Source: Opitutia bacterium (GTDB lineage Bacteria; Verrucomicrobiota; Verrucomicrobiia; Opitutales; UBA953). Taken from it: a stretch of 11,018 nt of DNA. The number at the start of each line of letters is the position of its first letter. Position 1 is the first letter of the stretch. The stretch is taken from the NCBI GenBank assembly GCA_021204635.1, contig JAJPZB010000100.1:1-11018 (forward strand). Direction: 5' to 3'. The notes beneath the pieces are model-generated. The model made no database searches and had not been told where the DNA came from. It worked only from the letters and a program-made list of their open reading frames with translations. The position numbers were made by a program, and so were the translations under genes. Positions 7,156 through 11,018 of this stretch are shown here, piece by piece.

Positions 7156-7247
7156 GGAGAGGTGGCCGAGTGGCTGAAGGCAACGGTTTGCTAAATCGTC
7201 GTAGGGGTCAAACCCTACCGTGAGTTCGAATCTCATCCTCTCCGCCA
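7156..7247 (+). tRNA. tRNA-Ser (anticodon GCU)
   Basis: A complete class II tRNA with encoded CCA. The acceptor stem is GGAGAGG (7156-7162) with CCTCTCC (7237-7243), then discriminator G and CCA at 7245-7247. The anticodon stem ACGGT/ATCGT (one G-U pair) holds loop TTGCTAA with anticodon GCT at 7190-7192, reading AGC and AGU. A long variable arm (GTAGGG pairing with CCCTAC) is diagnostic of serine or leucine tRNAs, and the D arm has the expected GGCCGAGTGGC-like sequence. The T arm carries TTCGAAT between TGAG and CTCA. It has its own promoter and terminator. Confidence 0.97.
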
Positions 7248-7253
7248 TTTTTT

Positions 7254-7312
7254 GCCCAAAAAACGCATGACGCGAGAGGCGCGGATGTGCGTTGTTTGGG
7301 CTTCCATTTTTT
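7254..7312 (+). terminator. Intrinsic terminator of the tRNA-Ser gene
   Basis: GCCCAAAAAACGCA (7254-7267) pairs with TGCGTTGTTTGGGC (7288-7301): 14 positions with one A-A mismatch, around a 20-base loop that can itself pair (CGCG with CGCG). TTCCATTTTTT follows at 7302-7312. Its place seven bases after the tRNA 3' end fits termination. A TTG inside the right arm (7292) opens the frame of the next gene but is unlikely to be its start. Confidence 0.7.
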
Positions 7313-7339
7313 GGGGGAAACGATAAAATCGCGCTCGTT

Positions 7340-8758
7340 ATGAGAGTTATCCCCTACGGTGCTGCCGGAGGCGTTACCGGCTCGTGTTATCTCGTTGAAA
7401 CAAAACGCTCGAAGATCTTGATCGATTGCGGGCTCTTCCAAGGCTTCGCCACAAGCGATTCCGCAAACCGCGTCCCGGGCGGCATCAATCCGAGCGAGTT
7501 GGACGCCGTCGTTCTCACGCACGCGCATCTCGACCACTGCGGGCGGCTTCCGCTTTTCGTGAAAGCCGGCTTCGCGAAGCCGATTTACGCGACGCCCGCG
7601 ACAATTGACGTCGCAAAGCTGATTTTGCTCGATTCCGCGCACATCCAGGAATCCGACGCCGTCAGAATGAATCGCAAACGCGCGCGGGCGTTGAAAAAGC
7701 CACTTGCGCCGCTCTACACGACTGACGACGTGAAAAAGGTGTTCCCGTTTTTTGTCCCCGTTGATTATGAAACGGAGACCATTGTCATGCCAGGCATCAA
7801 GTTTAAATTTGTCGAAGCGGGGCACATGCTCGGCTCTGCCTCGGTTGAGCTTTTCGTGAATGATGTCGGGGTGAAAAAGGCATTAATGTTTTCGGGAGAT
7901 CTCGGGGGCGACAACATGCCGATTTTGCGCGATTCCAAGAAAATTTCTGACGTGAATTTCGACGCGATTTTTGTCGAATCGACCTACGGCGACCGCGACC
8001 ACAGACCCTATGACGCGACGCTGAACGAGTTCCGCCAACTTCTCGAAGGCGCGATAAAGCACAAGGGCAAAGTGTTGATTCCGACGTTTGCCGTCGGGCG
8101 CGCGCAACAGCTTTTGTACCACCTCGGCGATTTCTTCGCGCGCGGCGTGAAAAAAGGTGGCTTGGAAAAAATTCCGGTCTATCTCGACAGCCCGATGGCG
8201 ATAAAGGCGAGCCGCCTCTACAAAACGCACAAAGAACTTTACGACGACGCAGCGGCGAACAAGACTCACCAAAAATTGCTCAAAGCGGGGCTTTCCACTT
8301 TAAAGATTTGTGAGACCGGCGAGGAATCGCGCGCGCTGAACGACCTCGAAGGCCCCTGCATAATCATGGCGGGCGCCGGCATGTGCAACGGTGGTCGCAT
8401 TCTCCACCATTTTAAAAACAATCTCTGGAAGCCCAGCACGGTTGTCCTGATCTGCGGCTATCAGGCGGAGGGGACGCTCGGGAGGCTCTTGGCTGAGGGA
8501 CGGAAGCGCCTGCGGATTTACGGCGAGGAAATCGGCGTCGCGGCGCGGGTTTATACGCTTGGTGGTTTCTCGGCGCACGCGGGGCAGACGGATTTGCTGA
8601 AATGGCTCGCGCCGCTTTGCGAAAAGAAAAGAAAGCGCCCGCGGGTAGTTGTGATGCACGGCGAGACAAAGCCGCGGTTGGCGCTCTCGGAGAAAATCCA
8701 CGTCCGCTTCGGGATTACGGCAGTCCGCCCCGCGCTCGGGGAAGAAATTGTGCTCTGA
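7340..8758 (+). CDS. MBL-fold / beta-CASP RNA-processing exonuclease-like protein
   Basis: A 472-residue metallo-beta-lactamase-fold hydrolase of the beta-CASP group, related to bacterial YSH1-like and archaeal CPSF-type ribonucleases. Visible metal-site motifs are HAHLDHCG (61-68; His61, His63, Asp65, His66), His162 in GHMLGSAS and Asp187 in SGDLGGD. Beta-CASP motifs follow: Glu213 in ESTYGDRDH, PTFAVGRAQQ, the GAGMCNGGRILHH block with His356/His357, and His413 in GGFSAHAGQ. These support a two-zinc nuclease acting on RNA in the cytoplasm; substrate and direction are unknown. No KH domain or RNase J C-terminal domain is visible. ATG 7340 was chosen because the protein core starts immediately (RVIPYGAAGGVTGS) and the in-frame TTG at 7292 lies in the tRNA terminator. 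recJ follows on the same strand after 204 bases. Confidence 0.93.
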   Translation: MRVIPYGAAGGVTGSCYLVETKRSKILIDCGLFQGFATSDSANRVPGGINPSELDAVVLTHAHLDHCGRLPLFVKAGFAKPIYATPATIDVAKLILLDSAHIQESDAVRMNRKRARALKKPLAPLYTTDDVKKVFPFFVPVDYETETIVMPGIKFKFVEAGHMLGSASVELFVNDVGVKKALMFSGDLGGDNMPILRDSKKISDVNFDAIFVESTYGDRDHRPYDATLNEFRQLLEGAIKHKGKVLIPTFAVGRAQQLLYHLGDFFARGVKKGGLEKIPVYLDSPMAIKASRLYKTHKELYDDAAANKTHQKLLKAGLSTLKICETGEESRALNDLEGPCIIMAGAGMCNGGRILHHFKNNLWKPSTVVLICGYQAEGTLGRLLAEGRKRLRIYGEEIGVAARVYTLGGFSAHAGQTDLLKWLAPLCEKKRKRPRVVVMHGETKPRLALSEKIHVRFGITAVRPALGEEIVL

Positions 8759-8765
8759 CGCAGGC

Positions 8766-8873
8766 GGGTTGGTGGTGGAAGTTGGGTTGGTGGTGGCAAC
8801 TTGGGTTAGTGGTGGCAACAATGCTTTCACCACCGACCCAAAACCTCACCACCAACCCTGCCACCACCGACCC
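8766..8873. repeat. Inverted cluster: three G-rich units facing three C-rich units
   Basis: Forward units GGGTTGGTGGTGG at 8766-8778 and 8784-8796 and GGGTTAGTGGTGG at 8803-8815 are followed by C-rich units at 8828-8839, 8847-8858 and 8861-8873. The 12-base centre is 8816-8827. The two halves can fold into a long imperfect hairpin, with G-U pairs where C-rich units carry CCGACCC. The cluster begins eight bases after the stop codon of the beta-CASP gene and ends 89 bases before recJ, so it could end or stabilise the upstream transcript. No T-run follows immediately, though a T-rich patch (8877-8892) lies just beyond. Confidence 0.85.
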
Positions 8874-8962
8874 GCCTTTGTTTTTGTATTTGTCGATAAC
8901 CCGCCCCGCATGTTTGAATACAGGGCGCGTCTTCGAGTGCGTTTCGAGAGCGTTGCCGATTT

Positions 8963-10690
8963 ATGAAATGGATTTACCACGAGCCGGATTCGTCTGCCAT
9001 CCGCGACATCGAGGAGGAATTGGGCCTTCTTCCCTCGATCGCGTCTGTGCTCGTGAAATCGGGCTACGGGCGCGTTGCCGACGCAGAAAAATTCCTCACC
9101 CCCAAGCTCTCGCACGTCCTCGACCCCTTTCTCGTGCCCAACCTCGAAGCCGCCGCAAACCGCATAGTCAAGGCGATTGACCGGCGCGAGCGAATCTCGA
9201 TTTGTGGCGACTACGACGTCGATGGCGTGACCTCGACAACGCTTCTCGTCAGCATTTTGCGGCAATTCGGTTTGTCGCCGGATTTTTTCATTCCGCGCCG
9301 GAAGGACGAAGGCTACGGAATGAGCCCCGAAATCGTGAAGCGCATTTTGTCGCACGGCGTTCCAGAGCTCTTTTTGGCGTTGGATTGCGGCACGAACGCG
9401 ACGGAGGAGGTGCGGACATTTCGCGAGCTCGGTTGCGACGCGATAATCGTCGACCACCATCGCAGCAAAACCACCGCGCAGCCCGACGCCATTTTGGTCA
9501 ACCCAAATTCCGCATTCGCCGCCGCGCCCGAATTTTCCGCGCTTTGCACGGCGGGGCTGATTTTCAAAGTCATTCACGGCGTCCTGAAACTTCTCCGTTC
9601 GCGTAACGACGAACGCGCTTTCAAAATCGTTTTGAAAGAATATTTGGACCTCGTGGCGATGGGCACGATAACGGATATTTCGCCTCTCGTCGGAGAAAAT
9701 CGGACCATGACCTGGTTCGGCTTGAAGCAGCTCCGAAACACGAAGCGCGAAGGGCTGAAAGCGCTCGTGGCGGCGAGCAATATCGCTGACACGGCGGACA
9801 TTCTTCCCGTTGACGTTTCGCACCGAATCGGCCCGCGGATAAACGCGAGCGGGCGGCTTGCGGACGCGAGTCTCCCCGTCGAAATGTTCCTTTGCTCAGA
9901 CGCCGCAAAATGCCGAAGATATGCGGACGAACTGAACGAAATGAACCGCAACCGGCAGGAAATCGAGCGCGCCGCGTTTGAAGAAGCGCTCGCGCAGGTG
10001 AAGGAATATGGGACGGCGCGCAACGCTCTTCTCGCCTGCGGGAATTGGCACACGGGCGTCGTCGGCATAATCGCCGGAAAGCTCGCGCGCATGTTCAACC
10101 GCCCGTGCATCGTTCTCGGCATCGAGGGAAAATTGGCAAAGGGCTCGGGGCGCAGCGTTGAGGGCGTGAATTTGATTGAGGTTTTGAAGCCGTTTGGCGA
10201 CGAAATTTTGGAGGCGTGGGGCGGGCACCCGATGGCGGTCGGTGTCACGGTCGAAGTTGCGCGCGTGGGGAAGTTGCGCGAGTTGTTCGACAAATCTGTC
10301 GGGGAATTTCAAGCCGCAAATGACGGCGAATTTCCCGAGGAAAATCTCGAGATTGCCGCGTGGCTGAAAACCGCAGATCTCACGAGCGAGCTATTTGACC
10401 AAATCGCGAAGCTCTACCCCTTTGGCGAGGGAAATCCGGAGCCGGTGTTCGGGCTTCGCAATGTCGCGATGCCGGCGGGCGCGATTAAATTTGGGGAGGA
10501 AAATTTCAGGTTCCAGCTCGTGTTGCCATCGTTGTCGCGGCTCGGCGTTGTTGCGTGGCACAAGGCTGCGGCAATTCCGCCTGCGGGAATGAAGGTCGAT
10601 CTCGCCATGAAGTTGGCGTGGAATAATTACAACGGGCGCAAATACTTGCAGGCGGAGCTCGTGGATTGGCGTCCCGCGCAGGCACAATAA
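8963..10690 (+). CDS. recJ: Single-stranded-DNA-specific exonuclease RecJ
   Basis: A 5'-to-3' exonuclease on single-stranded DNA, acting in recombinational repair, mismatch repair and fork processing in the cytoplasm. The 575 residues match the usual length of the core enzyme. The DHH domain shows CGDYDVDG (81-88, metal-binding Asp83/85/87), LDCGT (140-144) and VDHH with the DHH triad at 164-166. The DHHA1 domain shows GNWHTGVVGI (from 360), GSGRS (near 394) and GGHPMAVG (420-427, a slight variant of the common GGHPAAAG). The rest is the C-terminal OB-fold region. ATG 8963 gives the expected N-terminus; no good Shine-Dalgarno sequence precedes it (only GAGAG about 13 bases upstream). The inverted repeat cluster separates it from the upstream nuclease gene, so it probably has its own promoter in 8874-8960, where no convincing one was found. 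Confidence 0.97.
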   Translation: MKWIYHEPDSSAIRDIEEELGLLPSIASVLVKSGYGRVADAEKFLTPKLSHVLDPFLVPNLEAAANRIVKAIDRRERISICGDYDVDGVTSTTLLVSILRQFGLSPDFFIPRRKDEGYGMSPEIVKRILSHGVPELFLALDCGTNATEEVRTFRELGCDAIIVDHHRSKTTAQPDAILVNPNSAFAAAPEFSALCTAGLIFKVIHGVLKLLRSRNDERAFKIVLKEYLDLVAMGTITDISPLVGENRTMTWFGLKQLRNTKREGLKALVAASNIADTADILPVDVSHRIGPRINASGRLADASLPVEMFLCSDAAKCRRYADELNEMNRNRQEIERAAFEEALAQVKEYGTARNALLACGNWHTGVVGIIAGKLARMFNRPCIVLGIEGKLAKGSGRSVEGVNLIEVLKPFGDEILEAWGGHPMAVGVTVEVARVGKLRELFDKSVGEFQAANDGEFPEENLEIAAWLKTADLTSELFDQIAKLYPFGEGNPEPVFGLRNVAMPAGAIKFGEENFRFQLVLPSLSRLGVVAWHKAAAIPPAGMKVDLAMKLAWNNYNGRKYLQAELVDWRPAQAQ

Positions 10691-10715
10691 TAACACCGAC
10701 ATCGCGCATTGTTGC

Positions 10716-10924
10716 GGGTTGGTGGTGGGTGAGTTGGTGGTGAGATTTGGGTTAGTGGCGGGAGCCGGGTCTGTGGTGGCGGCAAAGTGCCACGGGAGTT
10801 GGTGGTGAGTTTTTTTTCGGAGGGGTTGGTGGTGGCAACGAAGCCGCCACCACCAAGCCAAATTTCCACCACTGATCCAAGCTTCGCAACAATCCCGCCA
10901 CTAACCCAAGTCTTACCACCAACC
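10716..10924. repeat. Intergenic repeat array downstream of recJ (G-rich then C-rich)
   Basis: Forward units at about 10716-10729, 10731-10744, 10749-10762, 10767-10780, 10796-10809 and 10823-10835 are followed by inverted units at 10847-10859, 10866-10878, 10895-10907 and 10914-10924. The order G-rich then C-rich matches the clusters at 1-348 and 8766-8873. The segment 10795-10835 matches 34-74 at 37 of 41 positions, including the non-repeat string TTTTTTCGGAGGGGTT, so the two arrays share ancestry beyond the short unit. It begins 25 bases after the recJ stop. No protein-coding sequence is supported. Confidence 0.85.
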
Positions 10925-10928
10925 GTGA

Positions 10929-10985
10929 GGGACGTTAGTCCCGAACAAATCCGTGTGACAAACCATCGTGGCAGTTTGCCGTCAC
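10929..10985. other. Two hairpins at the end of the recJ-downstream array
   Basis: GGGAC-GTTA-GTCCC at 10929-10942 is a perfect 5-bp stem with a 4-base loop. GTGACAAAC (10955-10963) can pair with GTTTGCCGTCAC (10974-10985), with a bulged GCC or its equivalent. They occupy the repeat-free DNA between the main array and a further unit at 11001-11012. No T-run accompanies either. Their role is unknown. Confidence 0.4.
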
Positions 10986-11000
10986 CACAGAGCCGGCTTT

Positions 11001-11012
11001 CACCTCCGACCC
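11001..11012 (-). repeat. Isolated C-rich repeat unit at the window edge
   Basis: CACCTCCGACCC is a diverged inverted copy of the repeat and is followed by AAGTTC, the flank seen beside other units (CCCAAGTC near 225 and 10905). It suggests the array continues past the right edge of the window. Confidence 0.55.
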
Positions 11013-11018
11013 AAGTTC

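Noticed and set aside
7156..7247. tRNA-Ser as an integration site for a genomic island
   Set aside because: No integrase and no duplicated tRNA 3' end are visible; the tRNA has its own promoter and terminator and housekeeping neighbours.
7292..7339. TTG start giving a longer beta-CASP protein
   Set aside because: The TTG lies in the right arm of the tRNA terminator and the added residues are not part of the family's N-terminus.
1..11018. Insertion sequence or REP-associated transposase explaining the repeats
   Set aside because: No transposase gene or fragment was found in the window. A non-autonomous element remains possible but is not shown.

Overview
The window is a GC-rich bacterial chromosome segment with five protein genes and one tRNA gene. 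Coding sequence is ordinary and mostly housekeeping. Long intergenic gaps are filled with a degenerate G-rich/C-rich repeat. The secreted PEP-CTERM protein (signal peptide, Pro-Glu-Pro, one membrane helix, Arg/Lys tail) and the lack of Shine-Dalgarno sequences before all five start codons suggest a Gram-negative bacterium such as a Verrucomicrobiota/Opitutae member. That placement is inference, not proof.

Layout, left to right: (1) 1-389 holds a G-rich repeat array, a cluster of perfect palindromes (155-206), a C-rich repeat array, and a 12-bp repeat hairpin next to the gltB stop codon. (2) 390-4865, minus strand: gltB, the glutamate synthase large subunit, of the type without a ferredoxin loop. 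(3) 4866-5258: divergent intergenic region with five C-rich repeat units and an AT-rich promoter-like zone. (4) 5259-6119: PEP-CTERM exported protein. (5) 6120-6211: a 17-bp hairpin ending three bases before the next ATG. (6) 6212-7036: RluA-family pseudouridine synthase. (7) 7102-7312: a complete tRNA-Ser(GCU) unit with promoter, tRNA and hairpin terminator. (8) 7340-8758: MBL-fold/beta-CASP ribonuclease-like protein. (9) 8766-8873: repeat cluster arranged as three units facing three inverted units. (10) 8963-10690: recJ, single-strand DNA exonuclease. (11) 10716-11018: another G-rich then C-rich repeat array, followed by two hairpins.

The genes do not form a single pathway. GltB serves ammonia assimilation, the pseudouridine synthase and tRNA serve translation, the beta-CASP protein probably processes RNA, and RecJ serves DNA repair. 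PEP-CTERM and pseudouridine synthase genes are close and co-directional; the beta-CASP gene and recJ are co-directional but separated by the inverted repeat cluster.

The most unusual content is the repeat family, with core GGGTTGGTGGTGG. It occurs about 30 times in this window, only between genes, in both orientations, usually as a G-rich block followed by a C-rich block. Each unit has four GG steps and resembles sequences known to fold as two-tetrad G-quadruplexes. Facing units can also form cruciforms or RNA hairpins. No transposase, CRISPR or other known system accompanies them here, so their function is open.
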